NCBI GenBank assembly: GCA_963742715.1
Contig: CAVUMR010000003.1
Span: forward strand, 1,116,001 to 1,180,000
Direction: 5' to 3'
Length of the DNA: 64,000 bases
DNA from: CAVUMR01 sp963742715
GTDB lineage: Bacteria > Actinomycetota > Actinomycetes > Mycobacteriales > Micromonosporaceae
The stretch's first letter is position 1, and each line of letters begins with the position of its first letter. Positions 9,827-18,530 of this stretch are shown piece by piece. A model generated the notes under the pieces. It was given only the letters and a program-made list of their open reading frames with translations. It searched no databases and had not been told where the DNA came from. The position numbers were made by a program, and so were the translations under genes.

Positions 9827-10584
9827 CGGGTCCTCCGATGGGTCCACGGGGCGATCATCCGGCTCGCCCCGATCAGCAGCAGGTCCAGCACCAGCGCGAG
9901 CAGTACGCACGCGAGCGTCGCGGTCATGATCTGCGGCCGGTAGAAGTTGTTCCGGAAGCCGCCGAGTATCAGCGTGCCCAGCCCGCCGTACGACACGATC
10001 ACCCCGACCGTGACCAGCGCGACCGTCGACACGGTCGCGATCCGGATGCCGGTCATGATGCCGGGCAGGGCGAGCGGCAGCTCGATCCGGGTCAGCAGGG
10101 CCATCCGGCCGTACCCCATGCCCTTCGCGGCTTCCCGGACCTCGGCAGGCACCTGTTCCAGACCGGTCAGCGTGTTGCGGACGATGATCAGCAGGGCGTA
10201 CAACACAAGCCCGACGATGACCGTTATCTTCTTCAGACCCAGGAACGGCGCCAGCAGGGCGAACAGGGCCAGCGACGGGATCGTGTACAGCACCCCGGAA
10301 AATGCGAGGATCGGGCCGGTGAGCCAGCGGACGCGGAACGCCAGCACAGCGAGTGGGATCGCCAGCGCCGCGGCGATCACGACCGAGATCGCGGTCAGCT
10401 CGACGTGCTCGACCAGCGCGGTCGTCAGCGAATCGATGTTCTGCCGAATGTAGGACCAGGAGAACCAGGGGTTACGTGGATCGGAGCCGGGGGCGGCGAG
10501 CAGCCCCGACCCGGCAAGCACCGAGCCGGCCCGGCTGTCACCCTGAACCCACACAGCCAATCCGGTTCCGGCGAGAGAGGACAC
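9823..10584 (-). CDS. betaine/choline ABC transporter permease (first)
   Basis: 253 residues if the GTG at 10584 is used. The channel part starts near the SWSYIRQNIDSL segment, then five to six helices with a permease-ATPase contact loop LEQVPAEVREAAKGMGYG. The predicted start codon is only two bases from the divergent ATPase start, which leaves no room for separate promoters. A later GTG at 10521 may be the real start, giving about 232 residues. It overlaps the second permease by four bases. Confidence 0.86.
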   Translation of the reverse strand: MSSLAGTGLAVWVQGDSRAGSVLAGSGLLAAPGSDPRNPWFSWSYIRQNIDSLTTALVEHVELTAISVVIAAALAIPLAVLAFRVRWLTGPILAFSGVLYTIPSLALFALLAPFLGLKKITVIVGLVLYALLIIVRNTLTGLEQVPAEVREAAKGMGYGRMALLTRIELPLALPGIMTGIRIATVSTVALVTVGVIVSYGGLGTLILGGFRNNFYRPQIMTATLACVLLALVLDLLLIGASRMIAPWTHRRTR

Positions 10585-10586
10585 GA

Positions 10587-11582
10587 GTGGACGCTACTCG
10601 GCAGGGAGCCGCCGCCGCGATCCGGCTCGACGGCGTACGTAAGGAATATCAGGACGGCACCGTCGCGGTCGCCGATCTCACCCTGGATATTCCGGCCGGT
10701 GAGCTGGTGGTTCTGGTCGGCCCGTCCGGCTGTGGCAAATCGACCATTCTGCGCATGGTGAACCGGCTCATCGAGCCGAGCTCCGGCCACGTCATCCTGG
10801 ACGGCGAGGACGTCACCCGGGTCGACCCGGTCGGGCTGCGTCGCCGGATCGGGTACGTCATCCAGAACGTCGGCCTGTTCCCGCACCAGACCGTGCGGGA
10901 GAACGTGGCCACCGTGCCCAAGCTGCTCGGCTGGTCCCGGCAGCGGATCTCGGAACGTACCGAGGAGTTGCTCGACCTGGTCGGGCTGGATCCGGGACTG
11001 CACGGCCGGCGGTACCCCCACGAGCTGTCCGGCGGTCAGCGGCAGCGGGTCGGGCTGGCCCGCGCGCTCGGCGCGGATCCGGCCGTACTGCTGATGGACG
11101 AACCGTTCTCCGCGGTGGACCCGATCGTGCGTACCCGGCTGCAGGAGGAGTTCCTGCGACTGCAGGCCGAGGTACGCAAGACGATCGTGTTCGTGACCCA
11201 CGACGTGGACGAGGCGGTACGCCTGGGCGACCGGATCGCGGTGCTCTCCGAGGGCGGCAAGCTCGAGCAGTACGCCCCACCGGCGGAGCTGCTGGGCCGT
11301 CCGACCAGCTCGTTCGTGGCCGAGTTCGTCGGCGCCGACCGGGGCATCAAGCGCCTCGCGGTGACCGGCATCCCGCGGGACACGCTGCGCGATCCGTCCA
11401 CTGTGGAGGGGTACGAGAGCTCGCCGGACCGGCCGGAGATACCGATCGGCAGCAGCCTGCGGCAGGCGCTGGCGGTACTGCTGGAAGGTGGTACCGGCTG
11501 GGTCGCGGTCACCGACAAGGGCGAGGTCGTCGGGGTGCTCACTCCGGACGACGTGTACGCCGCGCTCCGGTCAGCTCGCTGA
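10587..11582 (+). CDS. glycine betaine/choline ABC transporter ATP-binding protein with CBS-like tail
   Basis: 331 residues starting at GTG 10587, with a GAGAGAGG ribosome site. Walker A GPSGCGKST is at residues 45-53; the signature LSGGQRQRVGLARAL, Walker B VLLMDEPFSAVD and switch histidine in FVTHD are all present. A linker leads to a C-terminal CBS-like region ending GEVVGVLTPDDVYAAL. In OpuA/OpuC-type importers such CBS modules sense ionic strength or c-di-AMP. Here only one clear CBS motif is visible, so sensing may be reduced. It energises the divergently encoded permeases. Confidence 0.93.
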   Translation: MDATRQGAAAAIRLDGVRKEYQDGTVAVADLTLDIPAGELVVLVGPSGCGKSTILRMVNRLIEPSSGHVILDGEDVTRVDPVGLRRRIGYVIQNVGLFPHQTVRENVATVPKLLGWSRQRISERTEELLDLVGLDPGLHGRRYPHELSGGQRQRVGLARALGADPAVLLMDEPFSAVDPIVRTRLQEEFLRLQAEVRKTIVFVTHDVDEAVRLGDRIAVLSEGGKLEQYAPPAELLGRPTSSFVAEFVGADRGIKRLAVTGIPRDTLRDPSTVEGYESSPDRPEIPIGSSLRQALAVLLEGGTGWVAVTDKGEVVGVLTPDDVYAALRSAR

Positions 11583-11610
11583 TCGCCGGCGTCGGATAGC
11601 GCACACACCG

Positions 11611-11648
11611 CAGGCCCGCCACGGAGTCTGAGTCACGTGGCGGGCCTG
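11611..11648 (+). terminator. intrinsic terminator-like hairpin
   Basis: CAGGCCCGCCACG (11611-11623) and CGTGGCGGGCCTG (11636-11648) are perfect 13-bp complements with a 12-base loop, about 30 bp after the ABC ATPase stop. The stem is strong and GC-rich, with no long T tract. It lies between convergent genes and could serve both strands. Confidence 0.75.
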
Positions 11649-11792
11649 GCCGTGCGTGGTCTGTACCGGCTCGACCAGGGATGTACCCGGAAGCCACGCG
11701 GGGTACACCCGGCCGGACTCGACCCGTAGCGGCGCGGCCGGAGCGCTGTTCGCGCAGGTAGCGGGCGCTATTTGCGGATAGTGGGCCGGAGC

Positions 11793-12077
11793 CTATTTCC
11801 GCAGGTAGTCGATGAACGCGGCGCGGATGATCGGTTCCGCGTCGCCGTACCCGCCGCGGCCGGTGAACTCCCGCCAGAGCGCTATCGCGTCGTCGATGGA
11901 CTCACCGAACGAGCCGATCGAGCCATCGAGCTGCTCCGCGTCGTCCGCGTGCGGGAGGTGCCGGAGCACCTGCCAGAAGAACCGGACGTCGTGCCGCTGC
12001 CGGGCGCGGGCGAACGCGCGACTGCGCAGGTCCTCGGTCGACAGCTCGTCGAGCTCGTCGGTGGTCGGCTCCGTCAT
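11793..12077 (-). CDS. small acidic hypothetical protein
   Basis: 94 residues, soluble, with no signal peptide. The sequence is acidic at the start and contains a FFWQVLRHLPHADDAEQ block and a GGYGDAEPIIRAAFIDYLR end. It starts nine bases after the upstream permease-like gene, so the two probably share an mRNA. The family is not recognised. Its clean high-GC codon pattern and position in an operon support a real gene. Confidence 0.65.
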   Translation of the reverse strand: MTEPTTDELDELSTEDLRSRAFARARQRHDVRFFWQVLRHLPHADDAEQLDGSIGSFGESIDDAIALWREFTGRGGYGDAEPIIRAAFIDYLRK

Positions 12078-12086
12078 GCCGCGAAT

Positions 12087-13376
12087 CTAACTCCAGGACA
12101 TGTCGGCGTCCTCGTCGGGCGCCTCGTCAAGGTCATCCGGCCGGCCCCGACCGGCGAACTCCACCAGCCTGGTCACCACCAGCCCGACACCTATCGCGCC
12201 GGCGGCCACCGCGAAGCCAAGCCAGCTGGGCAGGCTGTGCAGGACGCCGAACTGCAGGATCAGCGTGATCCCGACGACGCCCAGGACGGTACCGAGCACG
12301 CCACCGCGCCGGCCGTACGCGCTGGTACCGCCGATCAGCACCGCGCCCAGCGCCAGCAGCAGCACCAGGCCGCCGCTGTCGGGGCCGCCGACCTGCAGCC
12401 GCAGCGCGGTGTACTCGCCGGCCAGCGCGGCCAGCACGGTGGACACCACCAGTACCAGGAACGCCACCATGGCGGCACCGAAACCGCGTCGCTGCGCCGG
12501 GTCGGCCACCGGCCGGAAACTGCCGATCGCCCGGCGTACCGGCGGGATCAACGCCACCGCGCCGCCGATCACGGACACGGTCACGAATCCCGCGAACCAC
12601 AGCAACGCCTGCCGGTCCGGCCGGTAGCCGAGGTCTGTCGCGACCCGTTCCACCTGCGGTCCGGTCGACACCGTCCAGGCGCCGAGACCGGCGATCAGGC
12701 CCAGGCTGGCCGCCCAGGACGGTACGTGGAACACCACCACCAGCAGCCCGAGCAGCACCCCGACGCCGACCGCGGCCGCGGCCACGATCAGGGACGCGAG
12801 CAGCAGGCCCTCCCCGGACTGCCGGGCGAACAGCAGACCCGCCGCCGCGGCTATGGAGGCGACCGCGAGGTTCGGTACACCGGCCCGCAGGGACAGCCCG
12901 AGCCCCAGCGCGACCAGGCCCAGGCTCGCGGCCGAGCCGAGCATGCCGCGCAGTGCGGCTCCCTCGAACAGCTGCGAGTCGGTCTGGTACACCACCGCGG
13001 TACCGATCACGACCAGCAGCAGGAGCAGCACCTCCCAGATGGCGTGCACCGTGATCCGGTCCCGGATCGGCCCCACGGGCGGCGTGTACGGCTGCGCCGG
13101 CGGGGCGTCCGCGGTACCGGGGCGGTCGTGGTCGTCCGACCCGGCGACCGGGTACGTGGGCTGGTACGCGGTGTCGGAGTAGTCCCGTTCGTACCCGGAC
13201 AGATAACTGTCCGGGTAGGGCGTGGAGTACGACCGGTCGGAGTCCCGCGGCCAGTCGCTGCCGAACGGATCGGTGTTGTCCGCGCTCGAGCCGCCCGAGT
13301 CCCGACCGCCGCCGCGACCTGAAGTCCCGCCGCCCTGGTCACCAGGTAGGCGGATCGTCGAGTCGTCGTACGCCAT
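12087..13376 (-). CDS. polytopic membrane protein resembling RbsC-type ABC permease
   Basis: 429 residues with a GAGGAGG ribosome site. The first about 110 residues are disordered and rich in Asp, Ser, Gly and Tyr. About nine hydrophobic segments follow, with a LRGMLGSAASLGLVALGLGLSLRAGVPNLAVA block and a late GGTSAYGRRGGVLGTVLGV block. The latter resembles the conserved GGTSLFGGRG motif of ribose/xylose-type permeases (BPD_transp_2). No ATPase or sugar-binding protein is nearby, so it may be an orphan or repurposed permease. The C-terminus is acidic. Confidence 0.68.
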   Translation of the reverse strand: MAYDDSTIRLPGDQGGGTSGRGGGRDSGGSSADNTDPFGSDWPRDSDRSYSTPYPDSYLSGYERDYSDTAYQPTYPVAGSDDHDRPGTADAPPAQPYTPPVGPIRDRITVHAIWEVLLLLLVVIGTAVVYQTDSQLFEGAALRGMLGSAASLGLVALGLGLSLRAGVPNLAVASIAAAAGLLFARQSGEGLLLASLIVAAAAVGVGVLLGLLVVVFHVPSWAASLGLIAGLGAWTVSTGPQVERVATDLGYRPDRQALLWFAGFVTVSVIGGAVALIPPVRRAIGSFRPVADPAQRRGFGAAMVAFLVLVVSTVLAALAGEYTALRLQVGGPDSGGLVLLLALGAVLIGGTSAYGRRGGVLGTVLGVVGITLILQFGVLHSLPSWLGFAVAAGAIGVGLVVTRLVEFAGRGRPDDLDEAPDEDADMSWS

Positions 13377-13467
13377 CGGGCCTCCTCGAATGAGATGCAG
13401 GCACGCTACTCCCCCGCGCGACCTCGCGGCACGAACTCGATCTCCGCCGTTCCGACCGTCGAGCGGA

Positions 13468-13983
13468 TCAGGTGTCGCTCTTCGGTACGCCCGGACCGTC
13501 GGTGTCGTCCTTGCCCGGCGGCACCCGGCAGCTCCGCTCCAGGTACAGCGCGGCTGCCACCAGCAGGATCGACGCGGCCGTACCGATCGCCGCCACCGGC
13601 ACGTCGTCGGCCGCCGCGGTCAGCTGGCCACGGCGGGCCACCACCCAGATCAGCAGCGCGGTGTACGCACCGGCGGTGATCGCGCCGGCGATCGAGGAGG
13701 CCTTCGCGATCAACACGTACCGCGCCACCATCAGCGGTTCGACCGGTTGCGTGCCCGGTTTGCGTTCGATGCGCGCCCTGGTCGCCGTACCGGTGAAGCC
13801 CTCCAGCACGGCCAGCAGCCCCGGCGTGAGCGAGGCGAACAGCGGCAGCGGCGGGATGTCGCCGTAGTACCGGCCGACGAGCACCCAGGTCACCGCCGCC
13901 GCCGCCAGCGCGGCGACGAACAGCGTCGCGCCGCTGGTGGGACGCACCCTCGGCTCAGGTGGCTGGGTCGGCGGGTGCGTCAT
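13468..13983 (-). CDS. DUF3180 family membrane protein
   Basis: 171 residues from the ATG at 13983; an ATG twelve to fourteen codons upstream is also possible. There are about four helices: residues about 18-38 and 44-60, a pair around 95-130, and one near 140-155. A conserved segment VEPLMVARYVLIAKASSIAGA is diagnostic of the actinobacterial DUF3180 family encoded after folK. The function is unknown. It follows folK in the same direction and probably belongs to the folate operon transcript. Confidence 0.82.
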   Translation of the reverse strand: MTHPPTQPPEPRVRPTSGATLFVAALAAAAVTWVLVGRYYGDIPPLPLFASLTPGLLAVLEGFTGTATRARIERKPGTQPVEPLMVARYVLIAKASSIAGAITAGAYTALLIWVVARRGQLTAAADDVPVAAIGTAASILLVAAALYLERSCRVPPGKDDTDGPGVPKSDT

Positions 13984-14063
13984 CGGCGGCTCGCCGTCGC
14001 GTCGTGGTTGGGCATAGCGCATCGCACGGTACCGGGTGGACCGGGCGGCCGGCGTGCAGCACC

Positions 14064-14618
14064 TCAGTGCCGGAGTGTCCCGCCGGCACTGCCGGGGCGC
14101 AGGTCGATGTCGGCGCACCGGAGTACTCCCGGGAGGTCAGCCAGCACCGGTCCGGTACGGAGCAGGTCCGCCACCGGGCCGTGCCCGGGCAGTACCGCGT
14201 CCGGTGCGATCTCGGCGAGCGGTACCAGCACGAACGCACGCTCGTGCGCCCGCGGATGGGGCACCGTGAAGACCGGGTCGTCGCTCGTCACCGGGGCCGC
14301 GTCCGCCCCACCGCGCCATACCGCGATCACGTCCACGTCCAGTGGGCGCGGGCCGTACCGCCGGTCAGGGTCGCGTACCCGCCCGGCCGCGGCCTCCAGC
14401 GCCTGGGCCCGATCCAGCCAGTCCCGCGGCTCGACCCGCGGATCGTCCACGATCAGTACCGCGTTGAGGTACGCCGGCTGGTCGGGATCGCCCCACGGCT
14501 CCGTCTCGTACACCGACGACACCTCGATGAGCACGTCGGCGAGGGCCGCGACGGCGGACCGCAACTGGCCGACCCGGTCGCCGAGGTTGGCCCCGAGTGC
14601 GAGTGCCGCGCGAGTCAC
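14064..14618 (-). CDS. folK: 2-amino-4-hydroxy-6-hydroxymethyldihydropteridine diphosphokinase
   Basis: FolK transfers pyrophosphate from ATP to 6-hydroxymethyl-dihydropterin in folate synthesis. The 184-residue protein has LALGANLGDR at the N-terminus, VSSVYETEPWG, a YLNAVLIV strand and the signature RYGPRPLDVDVI, followed by PHPRAHERAFVLVPLAEIAPD. The start is GTG at 14618. It lies ten bases downstream of folB in the same operon. An insertion with W-R-G-G-A-D-A between the signature and the PHPR motif is slightly longer than usual. Confidence 0.95.
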   Translation of the reverse strand: MTRAALALGANLGDRVGQLRSAVAALADVLIEVSSVYETEPWGDPDQPAYLNAVLIVDDPRVEPRDWLDRAQALEAAAGRVRDPDRRYGPRPLDVDVIAVWRGGADAAPVTSDDPVFTVPHPRAHERAFVLVPLAEIAPDAVLPGHGPVADLLRTGPVLADLPGVLRCADIDLRPGSAGGTLRH

Positions 14619-14628
14619 CTGGCCGCCC

Positions 14629-14997
14629 TCACCGGTCGCCTCGGGACCGGCGGATGGTGACCGCGACGTCGGCGAACTCGTGCGGGATCGGGGCGTGCGG
14701 CTTGTGCACGGTCACCTCGCAGCCGGTGACCCGCTGATCGGCCAGGCAGGCGTCGGCGAGGCGTGCGGCCAGCGTCTCGATCAGGTTCACCGGCTCGCCG
14801 CCGACGAGCTCCACCAGCCGCTCGGCCAGCTCGCCGTAGTGCACGGTGTCGGCGACGTCGTCGGACCCGGCCGCGGGCGCGGTGTCCACCTCGAGCACCA
14901 CGTCGACCAGGAAGTCCTGGCCGTTGGCGCGCTCGGCCGGGTACACCCCGTGACGGCCGAAGGCACGCAGGCCGGTGAGCGCGATGCGGTCGCTCAC
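14629..14997 (-). CDS. folB: dihydroneopterin aldolase
   Basis: FolB cleaves dihydroneopterin to 6-hydroxymethyl-dihydropterin and glycolaldehyde. The 122-residue protein starts at GTG 14997, overlapping the folP stop in a GTGA junction, so the two are translationally coupled. Motifs seen are IALTGLRAFGRHGVYPAE, DTVHYGELAERL, the PVNLIETLAARLAD block with the catalytic Glu region, and VTVHKPHAPIPHEFADVAV with the functional Lys. Length is normal. The longer in-frame extension upstream is antisense-like sequence inside folP and is rejected. Confidence 0.95.
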   Translation of the reverse strand: MSDRIALTGLRAFGRHGVYPAERANGQDFLVDVVLEVDTAPAAGSDDVADTVHYGELAERLVELVGGEPVNLIETLAARLADACLADQRVTGCEVTVHKPHAPIPHEFADVAVTIRRSRGDR

Positions 14998-15974
14998 CGG
15001 CCGCCGCGCTCTCCGCCGGCGGTGCGGCTTCGCCCGACGGCGCTGTCCTTCTCGGCGGCGCTGTTCTTCTCGGCGGTGCGCGGCTCGCCGACGGCGCTGT
15101 CCTTCTCCGCGGTGCGCGGCTCGCCGGGGGTGCTGGTTTCCTCGGCGGCGGCCCGCACCGCCTGCCACACCTTCAGTGCGTCCACAGTGGACTGAACCTC
15201 GTGCACCCGGAGGCCCCAGACGCCGGCGGCCGCCGCCATGACACTGGTCGCCACGGTCGCCGCCTCCCGGTCGTCCACCGGTCGCGGGCCGTCGGGGCCG
15301 GCGAGCAACCGACCCAGGAACGACTTCCGGCTGGTACCGAGGAGCACCGGATGACCGAGACTTGTCAGCGCGTCCAGCCGGGCGAGCAACTGCCAGTTGT
15401 GCGTTGCGGTCTTGGCGAAGCCGATGCCCGGGTCGATCGCCACCTTGTCCGGCGCCACCCCGGCGGCTATCGCCGCGTTCACCCGCTCGGCCAGCTCGTC
15501 CCGCACATCGACCACCACGTCGTCGTACACGGCGAGATCCTGCATCCGTCGCGAGTGGCCGCGCCAGTGCATCAGAATCCACGGGCAGCCGACCGCCGCG
15601 ACCAGCTTGGCCATGCCCGGGTCGGCCAGGCCACCGGACACGTCGTTGACCACGGTGGCGCCCGCGTCGAGTGCCGCCCCGGCCACTTCGGAGCGGGTCG
15701 TGTCGATGCTCATCGGTACGCCGTGCCGGGCCAGCTCGCGGATCACCGGTACCACCCGGCCGCGCTCGGTCGCCGGATCCACCCGGTCCGCGCCGGGCCG
15801 GGTGGACTCGCCACCCACGTCGACGACGTCCGCGCCCTGCTCCACCAGCTGTACGCCATGGGCGACCGCGGCGCCGAGGTCCGCGTACCGCCCGCCGTCG
15901 CTGAACGAGTCCGGCGTCACGTTGAGCACGCCCATCACGACGGGACGACCGGATGGCCTGGGCAGGTCGGTCAC
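14994..15974 (-). CDS. folP: dihydropteroate synthase
   Basis: DHPS joins p-aminobenzoate to dihydropterin pyrophosphate. The 326-residue protein has MGVLNVTPDSFSDGG near residue 14, GADVVDVGGESTRPGA, SIDTTRSEVA, VVNDVSGG, KVAIDPGIGFAKT, VLLGTSRKSFLG and WGLRVHEVQ, so all pterin-binding loops are intact. The start is GTG 15974 with a weak ribosome site. About 45 extra C-terminal residues form a charged repeat of the G-E-P-R-T-A-E-K-D-S-A-V type, absent from standard DHPS. The gene is now first in its operon half, because folE, normally just upstream, is 17 kb away beyond the island. Confidence 0.95.
   Translation of the reverse strand: MTDLPRPSGRPVVMGVLNVTPDSFSDGGRYADLGAAVAHGVQLVEQGADVVDVGGESTRPGADRVDPATERGRVVPVIRELARHGVPMSIDTTRSEVAGAALDAGATVVNDVSGGLADPGMAKLVAAVGCPWILMHWRGHSRRMQDLAVYDDVVVDVRDELAERVNAAIAAGVAPDKVAIDPGIGFAKTATHNWQLLARLDALTSLGHPVLLGTSRKSFLGRLLAGPDGPRPVDDREAATVATSVMAAAAGVWGLRVHEVQSTVDALKVWQAVRAAAEETSTPGEPRTAEKDSAVGEPRTAEKNSAAEKDSAVGRSRTAGGERGGR
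15020..15125 (-). repeat. coding repeat in the folP tail
   Basis: Imperfect direct repeats containing the core ggcgctgtccttctc and gtgcgcggctcgccg encode the Lys/Glu/Ser-rich tail of DHPS. The repeat is in frame and adds roughly 45 residues after the enzyme fold. Confidence 0.65.
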
Positions 15975-16121
15975 ACCCGGACGGTACCCGGACCGCGCGA
16001 CCGGCCTGCTCCGCCCGGCGGGGAACCCGGTGCCGGATAGTCGTCAGCCGCTTCCAGCCTGTTACTGCCATTCAGTAGGGTACTGGGCGATCTCAGCTGA
16101 TTCGTACCGACGGGGGATAGC

Positions 16122-16387
16122 GTGCGGGACGGTAACGGGGGCGGCAGTCTTGGGCCACTGGAAAGACATCCAGCGTCACCCGAGGTGCTGGAACAGCAGG
16201 CCGACGACTTGATCAGCCAGTCCAACTAGCTGCCGCCACCGGCCACATCGGGGCACCCCAGCAACTCAGCGGAGACTGGGTCAGCCGGCTCCTCGGGCGC
16301 GGCGACGACACCGTCACCCTGGTCGAGCCTGGCTCACCCGACCTGGATCGGCACAGCGCCCAGATCTACGGCCACCAACTGATCGGG
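16122..16387 (+). pseudogene. displaced 5' end of the following gene (apparent one-base frameshift)
   Basis: A GTG at 16122, five bases after a GGGGGA ribosome site, opens a frame of 35 codons (including a SPEVLEQQADDLISQSN helix) that ends at TAG 16227-16229. The -1 frame, open from 16136, carries coding-like sequence straight into the next gene: QLAAATGHIGAPQQLSGDWV, then a YGHQLIGVLL stretch. It has no ATG, GTG or TTG before 16388. The simplest reading is one gene with a single missing base near 16215-16229. No X-XXY-YYZ slippery heptamer is seen there, so programmed frameshifting is unlikely. A real mutation and an assembly error cannot be told apart here. Confidence 0.6.
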
Positions 16388-17815
16388 GTGCTACTGCGGC
16401 GCGGCGACTACTCGACCGGGTTCCTGACCCAGGTGGGCGACGACCTGTACGGGTTCGACCGAACCCACTCAAGCGCGTACGACCGACACCTGCCGGTCTG
16501 GCGGGACACCATGACGATCGGAGTACGGCTGAACTGGATCGACGGATACGGCGATGCCTCGCCAGCTGGCTACGACCCGATGACCGGGCTTATGGACGCG
16601 CTGTCCCGGAACAGCGAGGCGGCCAAGGACTTCTTCACCGCCGACGCCACCTCAGGAGACGGGCCAGGACGCCTCACTCGCGTGGACTATCTCGTGACCG
16701 ATCGACAGTGGTTCGCCGATGGCGTGGTCCGGCCTCTAACGGATCCTGACTCGGCCGGCCCGTCCGGCGTGAGCCATCTCGGTCTCGCGCTGGAGGAAGC
16801 GACCCTGGACCATCCGGACATGCGTTCGGTGCGAATCGTGGAATCGGTCGTGCATGAGATCGGCACCGACGAGCAGGCGAAGGGGTACCTGAACCAGGAC
16901 GCCGACCAGAAGAACACTCAAACGTTCAGCAGGACCGATGTGATGCGTCCCGAGCTGCGCCAATCGGTTGGCCGAATCCTGGGCGGCTGGATCGGCAGTG
17001 TTGACGGCAGCTTCGACAACACCGACGTCCGCCTGGACCATCCGGCGCCGTACGACCTGAATCACATCCTGCCTGGCATGCAGCGGTACAACGCGGTCTT
17101 CGACCGCCAGGATCTGACAATGGTGCTTGCCGATGTGGGTAAGGACGACTCCGCACGCGCTACGGTGTGGCGCGCCGAATCGCTCTACACGACCCTGCGC
17201 CTTGAAAACAACCTCCGCGACGGCCTGACCGACGCCGCTCACCGGCACATGGAGCGAACCGGAATCGTGTCAGGTCAGGTGTTCGGGGCCCTGGACTTTG
17301 GCCATGCCACCGCTATCGACACGGCTTCTGCGGTCCGCGACCATGCGGCCAGTACGCCATCGGACCTGTACAACGCGGCCGGGTTCCTCGCTGAGCATGG
17401 GGGGAACCTCGCCGCCAACGCATTCCCGGTCGCCGGCGAGGTGGCCAGCATCGGGCTGGACGAGGCGATGAGCCAGTACGAACACTCGCTCCACCAGGAC
17501 CACACCGGTCAGGTCAACTACGACATCGGTCGGGTCCAGATCAACGGTCAGAAGACGGCAGAGGCACTGACCAGCGCAGTGCTGTACAAGGAGTTGCCGG
17601 TCGATCAACTACCTCCTGAGTTGCGCGATGGTGGAGTGGCGCGACCGATGAGTACCTGGGAACGCGATGACACGCTTGCTTGGCAGAGTCAGCTCGATCC
17701 TGGCGGCAAGCTTGAATCAGTCCGTGATGCCGTCGACCTCGCGGGTGAGCACTACAGGTCTGGTTACGGTGCCGCGATGATGATCCTCGAGGGCCTCCGC
17801 GGGGGAGGCCGGTGA
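16388..17815 (+). CDS. large secretion-associated hypothetical protein (DUF6571-like), probably missing its N-terminus
   Basis: 475 residues from the first usable in-frame start (GTG 16388), which has no ribosome site; the natural start is probably at 16122 in another frame. The N-terminal block LLRRGDYSTGFLTQVGDDLYGFDR, the D-P-M-T-G-L-M-D-A-L-S segment and the alpha-helical remainder resemble large actinobacterial proteins of type VII-secretion neighbourhoods (DUF6571-like; from memory, not certain). There is no signal peptide or membrane segment. It is the first gene of the island after folP and is coupled by a TGATG junction to a lipoprotein gene, which suggests joint action at the envelope. 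Codon usage is less GC-biased than in the fol genes. Confidence 0.6.
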   Translation: MLLRRGDYSTGFLTQVGDDLYGFDRTHSSAYDRHLPVWRDTMTIGVRLNWIDGYGDASPAGYDPMTGLMDALSRNSEAAKDFFTADATSGDGPGRLTRVDYLVTDRQWFADGVVRPLTDPDSAGPSGVSHLGLALEEATLDHPDMRSVRIVESVVHEIGTDEQAKGYLNQDADQKNTQTFSRTDVMRPELRQSVGRILGGWIGSVDGSFDNTDVRLDHPAPYDLNHILPGMQRYNAVFDRQDLTMVLADVGKDDSARATVWRAESLYTTLRLENNLRDGLTDAAHRHMERTGIVSGQVFGALDFGHATAIDTASAVRDHAASTPSDLYNAAGFLAEHGGNLAANAFPVAGEVASIGLDEAMSQYEHSLHQDHTGQVNYDIGRVQINGQKTAEALTSAVLYKELPVDQLPPELRDGGVARPMSTWERDDTLAWQSQLDPGGKLESVRDAVDLAGEHYRSGYGAAMMILEGLRGGGR

Positions 17816-18513
17816 TGGCTGGAGCAGCGTTCCCCATGCCAAAGACGGCGGCAATGCTGGTAGGAATGACGATCGCCGCACTCGTTGTCACTTCCGGATG
17901 TCGATCTTCCGGCGACAAGCCACCGGCCACCGGCACGCCGCACGCGACGCCGTCCACTGCGACTTTTGAACAAGCGGTCGCGAATATTCCACTGAAAGGC
18001 ACCTCAGAAAAGCCGATCTACTGGCGACCATCCGGCAGCGCGGCCGACCTCGCAGACCCGGTCCTCGCGGCTCGGCGCGCATACGCGTTAGTGAAGTATT
18101 CGGGTGCGACAAGTCACCCGAAGGATCTGATCTGGGTGGTGAACCGGGTGACCATCGGCTCTATAGCCGAGAACGAGACAAGCCTGCTCAACCAGTACAC
18201 CGGCAATGAAGCGGCATCCATAGGACCGATCTGGGCCTGGGTAATGAACGCACAACGGCAGGCACCCGACACCGTCCTCGTCGGTCTGTGCGTCAACGTT
18301 TCGTGGGTGCACGGTGCCGACGAGCCGTACCCGTCGAATGCGGTATCCGAAGGTGGACTCCAGACCATCCGGGTACGGCAGGTAAGGGACAGCGACGGAC
18401 AATTACGCTGGAAGGCCGACTTCTGGGATGTGCAGGCGCGGGACACGCTGGGCGCCGGGGCCGAACAACAGTGCGACGCATGGGTCAGGCCACAACGTCC
18501 GCCGGGGCCATAG
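17815..18513 (+). CDS. hypothetical lipoprotein
   Basis: 232 residues from the ATG at 17815, overlapping the previous stop (TGATG) with a GGGGGAGG ribosome site. The N-terminus has a hydrophobic signal and a lipobox ending VVTSGC, then a Pro/Thr/Ala-rich linker (about residues 35-55). The mature domain has two Cys (in VGLCVNVSW and EQQCDAW), which could form a disulfide. No known domain was recognised. Coupling to the upstream gene suggests a partner role. Confidence 0.7.
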   Translation: MAGAAFPMPKTAAMLVGMTIAALVVTSGCRSSGDKPPATGTPHATPSTATFEQAVANIPLKGTSEKPIYWRPSGSAADLADPVLAARRAYALVKYSGATSHPKDLIWVVNRVTIGSIAENETSLLNQYTGNEAASIGPIWAWVMNAQRQAPDTVLVGLCVNVSWVHGADEPYPSNAVSEGGLQTIRVRQVRDSDGQLRWKADFWDVQARDTLGAGAEQQCDAWVRPQRPPGP

Positions 18514-18530
18514 CGCGGCCGCGCGACACG

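Noticed and set aside
12087..13376. Part of a complete sugar ABC importer
   Set aside because: No ATPase or binding protein is adjacent and the N-terminus is atypical; kept only as a permease-like orphan.
16215..16235. Programmed -1 ribosomal frameshift
   Set aside because: No slippery heptamer or clear downstream structure; a mutation or sequencing error is simpler.
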